A stretch of 64,000 bases of DNA from Pagrus major (lineage: Eukaryota; Chordata; Actinopteri; Spariformes; Sparidae), in the NCBI RefSeq assembly GCF_040436345.1, contig NC_133220.1:4268436-4332435 (forward strand). The letters are read 5' to 3'. Each line of letters opens with the position of its first letter. Positions within the stretch are counted from its first letter, which is position 1. Both the position numbers and the translations under genes were made by a program. Positions 1 to 11,600 of this stretch are shown here, in pieces. The notes under the pieces were generated by a model. That model was given only the letters and a program-made list of their open reading frames with translations. It was not told the DNA's origin and made no database searches.

Positions 1-140
1 CTCACATTTTCAAGATCAACTGAAGAACGGCAACGCCTCCATAAAGATCCATAATACAAAGATGGCCGACAGTGGGACCTACAGCTGCATTTTTCCAAAT
101 CTTCAGCCGAGACAAACATTCAACATTGAGCTTGTTGTTG
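1..140 (+). CDS. Gene A V-set exon, 3' part
   Basis: End of an Ig V-set exon closely matching the three complete V exons downstream. It starts inside a codon, contains the NASIKI strand and the D-S-G-x-Y-x-C motif, and ends at a GTGAGT donor at 141. It lacks one valine codon present before the donor in the other copies. Confidence 0.8.
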
Positions 141-3100
141 GTGAGTGCTTTCATTAAACAGTTAAAGATGTCCGCTCATTTACTGCTGCGACTGGTTCAA
201 GAGTCCCAGATGGACTTTTGTTGTGGTCAGAATACACATCTGGCAGGGCCTCGAGCCCACAGAGCTGCAGCCACATCTGGAGAGATGACCTCTGTATCAA
301 ACATGCCTGATATCAGAGACACGCTGCAGATTATGTCTCTCTGTGCAATGAAATTTCAGCCGTCTATAGTAGATGAAACATGACTTTTACACAGTATTAC
401 CTGTCTGTTTCAAAACAATCTAACATGTGTTTGTTTTTCCTTTCAGATCGAGTCTTAAGAGACAGAACAGGTGAAAACATCCCAGGTGAGTCGTGATTCT
501 GATGACGTCACTCTCCACCTCTGCAGGTGTTTCTGTAAATGTCTTCTCAGGCCTGTCAGTCTAAACACTAACATCTGTGGGCCTGAACCTCTCTGTGTTG
601 AACTGACTGGGATCACTCGTCACTTAAAGGTGGACACGTTTATTATATTATAGTTATACAACAACATCTTTTAATCCAAGAAGCCTGCGTGTTATTAAAT
701 CTAATACTTTCATTCAGATTGTCTAATTACATGAAGAAGTTATTGTGCAATAAACTACAGTCAAATAATTAATTACTGCATTTCCCAAAAAGTCTCCATA
801 TAAAGTTTTTTTACTGACGTGACAGAATAATGTAATCTACTTTATTAATGCAGTTTAGTCCCAGGTTCATTCTGGGTTCATGAATTTTAACTTCATGTTT
901 AATATTTATGTCACAGTCCTTCTGAGTCCCAACATCACAATATTCCTTTTATTCTTCTTTTATCTCAGTAATGATCAAATAGTTTCGCTGTAGCTGAAAG
1001 AAGCTCTTTCTGAAGCAGCAGTGACATTTGAAGCCTCTGACATCATCAATATACTCGTCATCATCAAACTTCACCTGATATTCTTCACCTGACACAAGCT
1101 CTGACACAGCGGCAGCCATCATATGGTCTTTTTGAGGTTCCTAACTCAGGACAACAACTCCTGCACACTGTTGACCTCAATCAGGAATTAATTTAATAAT
1201 GTTTTGGTACAAAGACCTTCATCAGGTTCCATCAGGGAAATGCTGAATGCTTCAATGTTGCCTTTTGTTTCCTCCTTTAGTGTGAAAATACACTGAACTA
1301 GGTTTGTCAGTATTATCCAGAAAAAAATGACAATTCATAATTTTATTTTTCTTACCATTAAAATATGCTTAAAACTTTTAAATTGGCTCTAAAAACAGAC
1401 TGGAATAACTTTTCCTTATATTTTTGTTCAGAAAAAATATTTTTATTGCATCCCAGATATTTTAGTATCACAGGAAAGATGCAGGCTCATCTTGTGGCAT
1501 TCAGAATGAATCAGGAAATCAATATGACTGTACGTTATTGGGCTAGACATCTTCAAATAAATACATTTTATTCATATAACCCAAAATCACAGTCACATTG
1601 CCTCAGTGGGCTTTACAATCTGTACAGTGAAGGACATCCTCTGTCCTCAGACCCTCGATTCAAGTGAGGAAAAACTTCACATATTGAGAAAAAAAAAACC
1701 TTTAAACAACATGTTAGAAACCTCAGGAGGAGCCACAGAGGAGGATCCTCTCTCAGGACGGACAGACATGTTATAGATGTTGCATGTACAGAACAGAACA
1801 ACAAAATCACAGTTTACAAGTTGCACTGACAGAATATCCGATACAAATAATATACAGATAATATTTGTAAAGTGTGTGGATCCAGGAGACGACTGAGCAG
1901 CACGAGCCACATGACCTCCTCTCCACCGTGGTGACCTGGAAGAGGACACACAAGATAATTAGCAGTAAAACAGAGAAGATCAGAGTGAAGAGGCATCCAA
2001 TTTCACAGAAATACAGATATAAGGAGAAGAGAGCAATGATCCAGCAGAGCCCAGGGTTTGACGATCCAGATCCATCAATATGTGAGGCAGCAGGAGCCAG
2101 GAGAGGTAGATGGTCCCAGGGGCCCAAGGTCCATCAGAAGGGAGCCTGAGTGAAAAGAGAGGAGGAGGAAGAGGAGGAGGAGGAGGAAGCTACAGAGAGT
2201 GAGAGAGTGACACAGCTTGCAGCTTGTGGGAACAGAAAACGAAAACAAAAGTTAGAGAAATGCGATGTTAATCGAGATAAACAGATTGTTTCTCATCGGC
2301 AGGACAGTGTGAATTCTAATACTAAAGGTGACTCATGGAGACTGAGACCGACCCATTGAAGAAGCGAGCAATGGAAGTCAATGACTAATTAAAGGTTAAG
2401 TCAAAGAAGTGAGTTTGAGTTTAGATTTAAAGGCGTCAATAGAGCCAGATTGTCTGATGTCAGCTGGGAGGTTATTCTAGAGGAAGGGGGCACGATAGGA
2501 AAAAGCCCTGCAGCCAGCTGACTTCTTAACCCTGTGAACCACCAGGAGCCCTGAGCACCTGTTCAGACTCTAACTGCAGCACTCTGAACCATCCGAAGCT
2601 TTCAGTGCTCTCACACTGCAGACCCTAAAATAAGGCATTGTAATTATCCAGCCTAGACGAAACAAAGGCATGAATCAGGATCTCTGCATCAGCTGTGGAC
2701 AATTTTACTCCTAAAATTTAAAAAAAAAAAAATGTATATTCACATTTATCCCAATAATGGTAATTCACCATCATCAACTTATCAACTAGTGTTTTTATAG
2801 CAAAAGACAATCAAAGTCTTCATCCTCCCGTCCCTTCACTGGACCAACCTTTAGGGAAGGAAAAGATCATTTAATTTAAAAACATTGAAGCGATGCACCA
2901 ATCATACGTACGTAGAGTCAAATGTAAGTGCAGCTGGATTCTGTTAGAAACAGTTGTTTCTGTTGGAAAAGTTCACGTCACAGAGTCAAACAAGCTTTGG
3001 AGCTTCAGTATCATCTGCTCATCTCTTGGTGCTTCTGAACTGTGTTGTTTGTGTAGATGCTGAGAAGAGTTTCTAATATTCAGTCTGCCCTCGTTGACAT

Positions 3101-6100
3101 TAAACACTCTTATGTTTAAATAAATATAATTGTAAAAATAAATGAAACAACCCAGTTAAATCTTTCACAACCTTCTCTTGGCAGAATTTCAACTAACTTT
3201 ATGGTTAATTTTTCTTTCAGGCAGCATAATTAAAGTAGTTCTCACTAACATGTGACACATCAGGTGTGTTTACCTTTGAACACTATGTTTTATATTTTAT
3301 TACGATCTTTATAGTTCAGTTTAACAAGTTGACTGTATTTGTGTGTCTGCCTCAAACTGGAAACAGTTTAAAATGTTTGAAATATCGTCCCATAAAATGA
3401 TGCTGGAGGCTTTTATTGTGTTTTTCTCTTCACACTGTAAACTGGATACAAGCAGAGTGTGGATGAACAAAATCCCAATATTACATTAATAATGCTGAAA
3501 CTGTCTCTTTATAATCTATTGTTTATAATGTGTTCACAGGTGCAGCTCCAGAGCCAAATATCAAGACACTTCATGTTACAAAGGACGGGATCCTGCTGCA
3601 GTGTGAAGCTCGTGGTTTTCCACCTCTTACAGTAGAGTGGAAGGACAGTGCTGGTAAAACTCTTCATGCTGATGAGCCACAGATCTCAGAAAGAGGAGGT
3701 CGTCCATACATCACTGTCAAGACTACTGTGACCAAGACCGGCAACTACCGCTGTGTAGCTACGCAGAAGGAAATCAGCCATCAGATATCTGCTGAGACCT
3801 CTGTGTATATCCAAGGTGAGATTCTTCCTAGTTGTGATTTAATATGTAAATAATTTTGAATGTTTCAAACTGAGTGAAAAATGTCTTCATAGAAATGATG
3901 ACGTTGGTTCATCAGTCACCAGAGATTAGAGAGAGAATGAACGTTTATTAATTATTAACACTATATGTGCTGTATGTGATGCAGTTAGATTCCCAGTATC
4001 ACACTCACTCTCTTTACAGTAAATATGTTTCAGAGGAAACATCTGAGGACAGTTATGAAGCTCATTGAGAAGTTTTGTGCATCATGAATCTCATAGTATC
4101 AAACTGCAACACACACAAATCTTTATTTTACTTCATATTTCATCATAAAAGTGAAGTTTGAGTCAGAACAGTTGTGTTGGATTGCATCAGATCATTAATG
4201 TGGGCCTAATAAAGTGGCCACAGTGTGTTTGTTATTCTGTGTGTGATGATACATGACTACAATATGAGCACATACACTTGATTCATGTGTTCATTTAGTT
4301 CATTAATCAGAGAAACTGTGTTCACTGAGAGAGAAACTCTCAGTCCTGAAACACATTTGAGCTCTGTCTCCTCAAGTCACACTGGTGCTGCTTCTGGTTC
4401 TGATGCCACAGGATCTTCATCACTAAATCTTTGTCTCAGTGACATGAAAGAATGATGTTGGTACCAGCTCAGGTCCACTGAGGAGCTCAGACTGAAAGTC
4501 GTCGTGATATACATTATGTAACTCGATATTTTGAATTTTTCTCAAAAGCGCTTCATAAATGTTAGGACGGGACACAAAATCAAATATCTCAATATGTTTG
4601 ACCAAACAGGCCCTACTGTGATAATATTGTAGGGATGATGATTGTTACTTTCACAAAACATTAACACGATGAGATTTCTGATCAATAATCATCATTAATG
4701 TGGATATAATGAGTCAGTGGGTAAAGAAAGTATCAGAACAAGTCGAACAGTCTGGTGAGTTCAGAACATGACGTCACTTTACTGTAATGAGCCTTTAAAA
4801 CCAGGAACAGACAACAGTTATGATATATCACCATGTGAGAATATCAAATATCTAAGACAATATATAGTCTCACATCATGACAACAGTATATATTGTATAT
4901 GTTGCTCAGCCCTGCTTTAGATTGTACAGGTGTTCCTATTAAAGTGGCCACACCCGAGCCCTGTTAACAGAAGGGGACAAGCTTTTAATGACCCTGTGTT
5001 TCACATTTCATAACACATTTTCTTTATTACTTTAATGTAAATAGACAACAAAGTTCACATGACGTCCTTTAATGTTTTTTTAAGCACAACAAATGTGTAA
5101 AAGTTCAGGAGCTGCTGTAAAGTCTTCACTGTTGATGTGTTTCTGTCATGATGTGAGTCAGAAAAAGTGTTTTAGTTGTAAATAGTTGATTTTTAAAGAG
5201 AAGTTAGAAAAGTTTTACTGGTCTTGTTCTATCTAACAATGTAACGAGGTGTAATTAAGGTTTCTGTTTCTCTGTTCTTCATGTTTCTCTCCTTCTTAAA
5301 CACACTGTAATCCTCATGTACAAGCAGAGAAGTGATGAACAGGAAACATCACCACGTTTCATTTATAATCCTGTAATTGTTCTTTATAACTTATGTGTCA
5401 GAACCAGGTGAGATTCTGTTCTAGTCGTGTTGTTTCACAAACAGCTGGAGGAGTGAGTGCAGTCAGTAGTGTAGCAGTGGATGAGTGAAGATGTGCTGTG
5501 TGGATGTTGAGCTGTAAAAACAAACCAAAGGAAACCAAAAGCCCCGACACAAAGATGTGTGAGCAGATGTTCTGAAGGATTTCTATACATGGAGCACATC
5601 AGGCCCAGGTGTGTCCCCTGCTGCTGATGAAGCTCCCAACAGGTCTGCAGCCCTGGAGACAGAAAGCACAGCAACAGCAGAGTGAAGCCGTCAGAGAGGC
5701 CGTCACTGTGAGCTCTGTTTAGATTAGAGAGATTAGAGAGAGACTTTATTAATCCCAATGACAAACTGCAGCGTTACAGCAGCCGAGTTACACATGAATC
5801 ACACAACAAACACCATGAAGACACTCAGACAGGAAGAGAAGAGTTTACTCACTGATGACTTTATTATTTTATTTCTCAACTACAAACTGAACTCAGACTG
5901 AAAACTAGGAGCAAACTTTACCTCTGAATATACACAATGATAGTTCCTGTAATAATATGAGATCATGGAGGCTTTGAACTGAGCTTTTACTGGACAGGTA
6001 ACACTTGTCATTAGTACCATTGTATTCAGGCTGTAACTACAAGTCTCCAACATTAATTATCAGTTTATAATTGTAGTCATTGTGACTATTAAAGCAGCAG

Positions 6101-7343
6101 AAGCTGATCAGAGATCTCCTGAAGGATTTGATGCTGAAGGATGAATTCAGATTCAGAAATCATGAGCAAACCTGATGTTTCACAGCAACATAAATGATCC
6201 AACTCTTCAACATGTTCCTGAAATCAAATATGGATCCTGCTGTGATCTTTAGTGAGCTTTTGTTGGCTGATTATATTATTTAAGAATCTGTGTGGAGAGA
6301 TGTGAAACTGTGTCTCAGTCTATATGTGTCTGTAAGAATCTCTAAATATTGATTCTGTTCTTTTATTAATGAGTTAAAGTATATTTATGTTTAATAGTCG
6401 GAGCTTCAACAGACTCACGCTTCATAAAACCTGTGACTGTGTGTTGATCTGCTCCCATCAGGCCCAATAACTGTGGAGCCGACCAGCACCAAGAAGCTCA
6501 CAGTGATTTTAACCTTCATGTTTCTGGACAGTAGTCAGTGGTGGAAGAAGTACTCGGATACTTTACTGAAGTGAAAGTAGCAGAAACACAAAGTAAAAAT
6601 ACTCTGTTACAAGTAAAAGTCCACTTGAGTAAAAGTGTAAAAGTATCAGTAAAAGTATTGTGAAGAAGTTTTATATTTTATCAGATGATCCTGTGTTTTT
6701 ACTGTCAGATCAAAGTGATGGACTGTAACTAAGTCCATTTATTTCTTCACTGCTGGGACCAGAACCAGAAGCAGCCTCTGAGCTGTGGAGCCCAGCAGGA
6801 GGAAACTGGACCTGAGATCAGAGCTCACATCACTGTTCCTGCTCACATTCATCCCAGTGGAGTTTTCATGTGAAACAAGTTCAGATTTCAGGAGCAGACT
6901 CACCTTTAGTTGTTCTGTGTGAGCTGTGAGGTCCAGTCTGCTGTTTATCATCTGCACTGACGTTCTGACTGATGCACTCACTTTGTATCTGTTTCAGGGT
7001 CGTCTGCTGGATTGGTTATTGCTCTTGTAGCTGTCAGCCTCCTTTTAGTTGTTGTTGCTGTTGGTGGTGGGCTTTACATCAACCATCGTAAGAAAGGTAA
7101 GTTTAAATATTGTATCAACAGATTCATGATGAGCAACAACACAACTCATTATTTACATTTATCTCATGTTTAGAGTCTTGACAGTTTTCTTATTTTCTCA
7201 GACATTAATCATCTTGTTGGTATTTACATTTGTGATTTTCTTGAATATAACTTTGTTTTCTTTCCTCAGATGAGGAGATAAGACGACTGCAGTCTCAACT
7301 CAGTTCAGCAACACCACTGAATCCAACTGATCCAGAAAAGTAA
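1..7343 (+). CDS. B7/butyrophilin-like Ig receptor, gene A (5' end outside window)
   Basis: Type I membrane immune receptor of the B7/butyrophilin group. Visible exons: 1-140 (end of the V-set domain, with the DSGTYSC motif), 447-485 (13-codon linker), 3540-3815 (C-type Ig domain with LLQCEA, VEWKD and YRCVAT carrying the Cys-Trp-Cys core), 6998-7096 (transmembrane segment rich in Val/Leu followed by NHRKK) and 7270-7343 (short cytoplasmic tail ending in PEK and TAA). All junctions have AG/GT ends and phase 1, so the frame runs through. The leader and start of the V exon lie left of the window. The tail has no obvious ITIM or B30.2 domain. Fish annotations often call such proteins CD276-like, HHLA2-like or butyrophilin-like; which B7 member this is cannot be decided here. 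The Ig receptor call is secure, the subfamily name is not. Confidence 0.8.
447..485 (+). CDS. Gene A linker exon (13 codons)
   Basis: Small phase 1-1 exon between the V and C domains: acceptor TTTCCTTTCAG, donor GTGAGT. It reads D-R-V-L-R-D-R-T-G-E-N-I-P. A 12-codon homologue lies at 29593-29628 with the same splice sites. It is charged and probably a hinge between the two Ig domains. Confidence 0.6.
918..1435. repeat. Segment present in gene A intron, absent from gene C intron
   Basis: Comparison with the homologous intron near 30050 shows about 510 bp extra here. I recognise no coding motif or repeat family in it. It could be an insertion in A or a deletion in C. Confidence 0.4.
1555..2740. 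repeat. Dispersed teleost repeat inserted in the gene A intron
   Basis: About 1.15 kb absent from the homologous gene C intron near 30190. It contains phrases common in fish repeats (GGAGGAGCCACAGAGGAGGA, CTAAAATAAGGCATTG) and ends in a run of A at about 2720-2732, which suggests a retroelement. A purine block of GAGGA repeats lies at 2155-2190. No intact coding frame was seen. The class is uncertain. Confidence 0.5.
3540..3815 (+). CDS. Gene A C-type Ig domain exon
   Basis: 92-codon phase 1-1 exon after a TGTTCACAG acceptor, ending at the GTGAGA donor at 3816. It carries the first Cys in LLQCEARG, Trp in VEWKD and the second Cys in YRCVATQ. Homologues are at 31003-31278 and 40356-40636, with a truncated copy at 40052. 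Confidence 0.85.
3816..6997 (+). other. Gene A long intron between C and transmembrane exons
   Basis: No exon found. It holds a reversed LINE-3'-end-like fragment near 5690-5790 (ACTTTATTAATCCCAATGA), fragments of a dispersed repeat with AAAGTGGCCACA near 4210 and 4940, and a dispersed fish repeat at 6536-6700. A segment at about 5248-5900 is missing from the gene C copy of this intron. Confidence 0.5.
6536..6700 (+). repeat. Dispersed fish repeat (GTGGAAGAAGTACTCGG type)
   Basis: Starts with GTGGTGGAAGAAGTACTCGG and continues with AAAGTAAAAATACTC and AAGTAAAAGTCCA, a composition widely dispersed in teleost genomes. A near-identical copy lies at 33417-33590 at the same place in gene C, so it predates the duplication. 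Confidence 0.6.
6998..7096 (+). CDS. Gene A transmembrane exon
   Basis: 33-codon phase 1-1 exon, acceptor GTTTCAG, donor GTAAGT. It encodes Gly-Ser-Ser then a hydrophobic run of about 24 residues with LLLVVVAVGGG, ending in the stop-transfer residues NHRKK. Confidence 0.8.
7270..7343 (+). CDS. Gene A cytoplasmic tail exon with stop
   Basis: Acceptor TTTCCTCAG, then 24 codons ending in TAA at 7341-7343. The tail is short and polar (DEEIRRLQSQLSS and then SATPLNPTDPEK). The gene C copy of this exon is mostly deleted. Confidence 0.75.
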
Positions 7344-7854
7344 CCAGCTCTACATGTGCTGTGACGTTTTCTGCTGTGTGTGTTTCCACCATGCTGGATG
7401 ATGGTGAAGACATTTTGTTTGGTCTTCTTTTATTTCAGGCAGTTTGAGGATTAAAACTTGGTTTTCAAAGTTTAAATTAATTTCAGGTTGTGTTGAGGCA
7501 GATAGTTGAGATGGAAGCAAGATAAAAAAAAATGAAGGCTGTTTGTCGATGTGCATGTTTCTCATTAACACGACCTCAATCTGTCCCTGAACTAAACCAA
7601 CTGTTTTTATACTCTGACCTCACAATCTGAACCTTATCAGAAGTATTGAGGAGAGTATTATAACAGCATGTCTGCTCGATGATCTACAGAGCTGACTCAC
7701 AATTAATATACAAAATATACACATATACAGTCCTCGACTTTATCTCACAGCACTCAGTCACAAATAGTGTCCAAGTCAAGTGTAGGACCCAGAATCCTGT
7801 CATTAGGGACTTAATGAAACCAGAACAAGGCCGTCCAAGTTTTATATACGTGTT

Positions 7855-8120
7855 CAGAGCCGAGGGGCTCGGACCAAAAAAGTGCCGTCACACGTCGCTG
7901 GTTCGATCCCCGGCTCCTCCCGTCCACATGTCCAAGTGTCCTCGAGCAACAGGCTGAAGCCCAAACTGCTCCCGATGGTCAGACCAGCACCTTGTATGGT
8001 AGCTCACTGCCATCGGTGAGTGAGTGAGTGAGTGAGTGAGTGAGTGAGTGAGTGAGTGAGTGAGTGAGTGAATGGATGAATGAGGGCAGCAGTGCTGTAT
8101 AAATGCCATCTATTGACCAA
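7855..8120 (+). mobile_element. tRNA-derived SINE with GAGT microsatellite
   Basis: Contains a polymerase III B-box-like GGTTCGATCCCC at about 7900 and the fish SINE body TCCAAGTGTCCTCGAGCAA and CAAACTGCTCCCGATGG. A (GAGT)n tract of about 55 bp follows at 8016-8071. The gene C copy is at 34612-34815 with a shorter tract. Confidence 0.65.
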
Positions 8121-8215
8121 ATATTATCAGACTGCTTGATGTGCTTAAAGCTCCTGACTGAGCTCCACATGTGCTTCAAAACCAATAAACCAATAATATT
8201 TGTGTTGGTATTATT

Positions 8216-8790
8216 TGGGACTTATGGAAGCCCTCCAAAATATTCCCATGTTAAATCACAATTATGAGATTTAAAAGTAAAGATTATTACATAAAACATC
8301 GAAATTATTGGATTAAAAAATGAAATTAGTCAATGAAAAGGTCAAAATTGTGAGAAAAAAGTCAAATATGAGATAAAAATGATCGAAATTATAGATTAAA
8401 ATCTGAATTATGAGGAAAAAGTCAGAATTATTTGATAAAATCTTGAAATTATGAGGTTTAAAAGTCAATAGTAAACAAATTCATTATAGGAGATTCAAAA
8501 AAATGTGACATTCAAAAAATCTAAATTATGAGTTAAAAAGTGAGAATTTTCAGATAAAAATTCATAAATATGAGAGAAAATTGAAAAAGGTCAAAATTAC
8601 GCATTAAAAATGATAATTTTGAGATAAAAGAGTCGGACTGGTAAATAAAAATTCATAAATGATAGATAAAAATAAAGATAAATCCTAATTGTGAGATAAA
8701 TTTGACTTTTTGTCTCATAGTAATCACTTAATCTCACAATTATGATTTATCTCATAATTATGATTTACCATGGGAGTATTTTATTTTTTA
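8216..8790. mobile_element. AT-rich MITE-like element with degenerate ~22-bp internal repeats
   Basis: Begins TATGGAAGCCCTCCAAAATA and ends in a roughly inverted CCATGGGAGTATTTTATTTT. The interior is a degenerate repeat of the type ATTATGAGATTAAAAAGTCA, switching strand sense near 8700. Its copy at 34862-35420 lies at the same place in gene C. No coding frame. Confidence 0.5.
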
Positions 8791-8899
8791 TGAAGGCTTA
8801 TTTTATTTTCTATGAAGGCTTATTTTATTTTCTATGAAGGCTTATTTTATTTTCTATGAAGGCTTATTTTATTTTTTATGAAGGCTTATTTTATTTTTA
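8789..8899 (+). repeat. 22-bp minisatellite, five copies
   Basis: The unit TATGAAGGCTTATTTTATTT plus TC is repeated in tandem about five times. The gene C paralogue near 35415 has only one related unit, so the array grew after duplication. Confidence 0.75.
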
Positions 8900-8973
8900 T
8901 ATTTGTATGCTTCTTTGTATTTGTTGCGGTTCTGATCCAGAGTCTGTCAGGTCCAGTTACACACTGAACTCTA

Positions 8974-9220
8974 CACTCAGTGTCCAGTTTATTAGGTACA
9001 GCGAGCTGAAGCTGATGCAGTCTGATACAACAGTCGTGCAGTAAATCCTCCTTCATGAAGGTTTAATGTTCAGTTTGTTGTTCAAAGATTCGACTTCATG
9101 ATCAGTTTGCAGGCTGCAGTTTGTGCAGCTGTTGAACTGTTGTGTCTCATTCTGGCAGCTGTTTTTATTATTCTTATTTTAGTTTGAGCCGGGTGTCCCT
9201 AATAAACTGGACACTGAGTG
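8974..9220. mobile_element. MITE with 23-bp perfect terminal inverted repeats
   Basis: The left end CACTCAGTGTCCAGTTTATT is the reverse complement of the right end AATAAACTGGACACTGAGTG. About 247 bp with no coding frame. The second copy, at 35539-35785, occupies the same position in gene C. Confidence 0.75.
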
Positions 9221-9352
9221 TTTACTGTTGGTGTCTGATATCTGAATTGTGGCTCTCAGAGTTCATGTATGTTTCTGTTGTTGACTGATGATGCACTTGT
9301 AGTGTTTCATGTCACTTCAGGCAGCGCTTCATCATTTCTATACAAACGTTTG

Positions 9353-9358
9353 AATAAA
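9353..9358 (+). terminator. Candidate polyadenylation signal of gene A
   Basis: AATAAA in a segment (GTTTGAATAAAACATG) kept in all three 3' flanks, at 9353, 12723 and 35918. If used, the gene A 3' UTR would be about 2 kb and would include the repeats above. Nearer signals cannot be excluded. Confidence 0.4.
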
Positions 9359-10379
9359 ACATGAAAAATGTCAAAACTGTGTGTTGTGACTGTTTCTGAT
9401 GTTTCTGTGTTCAAACTGTGATCAAAGAAATAAAAGTGATTTTAAATTATGGGTGTGATTCTGAGATGATCTGTGTTTTACAGCAGCTGTCAGGATACCA
9501 AAGAGACAACAGAGCAGATAAATCCTCTTTAAAACAAGGTTTCTAGAGACAGTTTATGATCAATAGAGAGCAGAAGCCACGCCCCTTCCGGTTTCCCTCA
9601 TGGGACCTTATTTAATAAAACATTTGTCTGTTAGTGATTGAAGAGAGACAGATAATTTATTGATCCTGTTTGAATTGTGTCATGAGTCACACACGATGTT
9701 TGTCAGTTTAAAAGATAATTTTCACTCAATAAAGTTTCAGTTTTTGAAAACTTCTGAATAAAAAGCATGAACGTTCACATTGAACTGATTTTGATGGCTC
9801 GTTTTTATATTCAGTGATTTATATTCGTTTGATCTGCTGTTCGCTGTCCAACAACACGGATCGGGATGGGAGTTGACTGCATAAGGAAGCGGCGGAGAGC
9901 AGAACCAGAACCGACACCGACCAGAACACGGAGCCAGAGACCCGAGGAGAACGGAACTGGGCAGTGAGACCACGCACTGGACAGTGTGGTCGGCTGGACG
10001 CGGTGCTGGAGCCAAGAGAAAGTTTCCTCTGGACCGAACCAGGAGAAGGAGGTAAAGCGCTGCCATAAAAAGTCCACGGCCATTAAAACTGTGTGCACAA
10101 AAGAACTAACGGGGAAATCCTGATGCACTGGTGTCTTAGTTCAAAGTAAGAGACAATTAACACGTAAAGGTTTACACAAGGAGAGTCAAGTTCATCAAAC
10201 GGAGCAAATGGGAACTGATGCTGAGATTGAAGCTGCAGGTGCAGAAACAACAGTTTTACAAACATTTTCACATCAAGATGGAACAAAATCCTGTTTTGAG
10301 GAGCACAGGCCAAAAGAAATAACTGTTGTCATCCCTGATGCAAAGCTCAACGAGTCCAGAACATCGAGGGGAAATAAAA

Positions 10380-11045
10380 ACTGACCTGTCACAAAAGTAA
10401 AAAGGACTGAAAATGCTTCACCTGCAATTTATGATGTTTCTACACTACAAATTCTTCAAAGACAAAATGAAATACCTGAACTGCTGATACAACAACAAAG
10501 GGCAAGCCAACTTTTCACCAAGAGATACACCTGTTTTGGAAGGTGACCCTTTAAAAACTCAAAGTTTTCATGCAAGCCTGTAAACACTGTGGAGGAGAAA
10601 AGTGCAACTGAAGGGGACTGCATGTATTTTCTGGAAAGACACACCAGAGGGCGGCCACGAGACATGGTACAGAGTTGTTTACACATGAGTCCTGAGAGGC
10701 TTTGAAACAGCTGAAACCCTCCTACAAGAGCATTTTAGCAGTGAAACAAAGATCACAGCAGCTTACATGGAAAAGGTTCTCAGCTGGCCTGCTGTTAAGG
10801 CTGAAAATGTTTCTTGCTCCAGGATTACACTTTATTCCTGTGTGGATGGAACCGACTTTAACAACAACACTTGTGTCGTCTCAAGCCTTTAGAAGCCAAA
10901 CAGCGGCAGGTAGTAATGGAAAACTCCCAGTTCTTCCAGTTCAGGTGAAAGCAAGAAAAGGCAACAAAGTGATTCACACTGATGCATTTTCAGACAATAG
11001 ATCAACATCTACATTCTGCTCTGAAGGTCTGATGATATATGATAT
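10380..11045 (+). mobile_element. Degraded BEL/Pao-type LTR retrotransposon fragment
   Basis: Conceptual reading on + gives short stretches typical of the gag-like and protease-like regions (DUF1759/DUF1758) of fish BEL/Pao elements. Recognisable pieces include ENCODED motifs FLERHTRGRPRD, ITAAYMEKVLSWPAVKAE and KLPVLPVQVKARKGNK. The frame shifts and has stops between these pieces, so it is a dead fragment. The region from about 9760 may belong to it. After 11045 the duplicated receptor intron resumes, so the fragment sits at a breakpoint of the duplication. Confidence 0.6.
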
Positions 11046-11225
11046 GTAACTCGGTATTTTGAAATTGTTACTTTCACAAAACATTAACACGATGAGATTT
11101 CTGATCAATAATCATCATTAATGTGGATATAATGACTCAGTGGGTAAAGAAAGTATCAGAACAGTCTGCTGTTTATCATCTGCACTGACATTCTGACTGA
11201 TGCCTTCACTGTTCATCTGTTTCAG
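11046..11225 (+). repeat. Truncated copy of the C-to-transmembrane intron
   Basis: Matches the gene A intron near 4510-4740, then jumps to the sequence just before the transmembrane exon. The C exon and most of the intron are missing, so only a 3' remnant of a receptor gene remains here. Confidence 0.6.
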
Positions 11226-11600
11226 GGTCGTCTGCTGGATTGGTTACGTTGTGGTTCTTAGTGTTGCTGTTGCTGTTCTAGCTTTGCTGCTTTGGAAACT
11301 CAATTGTCGGACAGGTAAGTTTAAATTATGTATTTTATCAACATGTTCATAATTAACAGACACCACAACTCATTCTTTACATGGATCTCATGTTCAGAGT
11401 CTCGACACTGTTTTATTGTCTCTGACATTAATTATTCTGTGTATTGACACTGAGTAGGATCAGGTCAGGTGGGACTTTCTTCACTGTAAGTACGTTTTGT
11501 TTCCTGCAGACAAGAAGAAGAGCGGCACCAGAACTGACCCAGATTCAACAACACCATTTACCAGAGTTCACCTGATCCAGAAAAGTAATTTGCTCTACGT
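11226..11600 (+). pseudogene. Receptor gene B remnant: frameshifted transmembrane exon plus tail
   Basis: The transmembrane-like exon at 11226-11314 keeps a GTTTCAG acceptor and GTAAGT donor. It is 89 nt long where 90 would keep frame, and the phase-1 reading meets TAG before the end of the hydrophobic stretch. The tail-like exon starts at 11510 after TTCCTGCAG (DKKKSGTRTDPDSTTP) and loses the ancestral stop by a frame change. No V or C exon is left next to it. It is probably a non-functional 3' fragment from unequal crossing-over. Confidence 0.7.

Noticed and set aside
6466-6530. Possible extra exon after CTCCCATCAG (PTSTKKLTVILTFM reading), also at 33346
   Set aside because: No GT donor in a useful position and the sequence runs straight into a dispersed repeat.
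6739-6981. 80-codon minus-strand frame kept in gene A and gene C introns
   Set aside because: Conserved no more than the surrounding intron. No domain recognised.
7888-8185. Frames with repeated SLTH
   Set aside because: Translation of the GAGT microsatellite at the end of the SINE.
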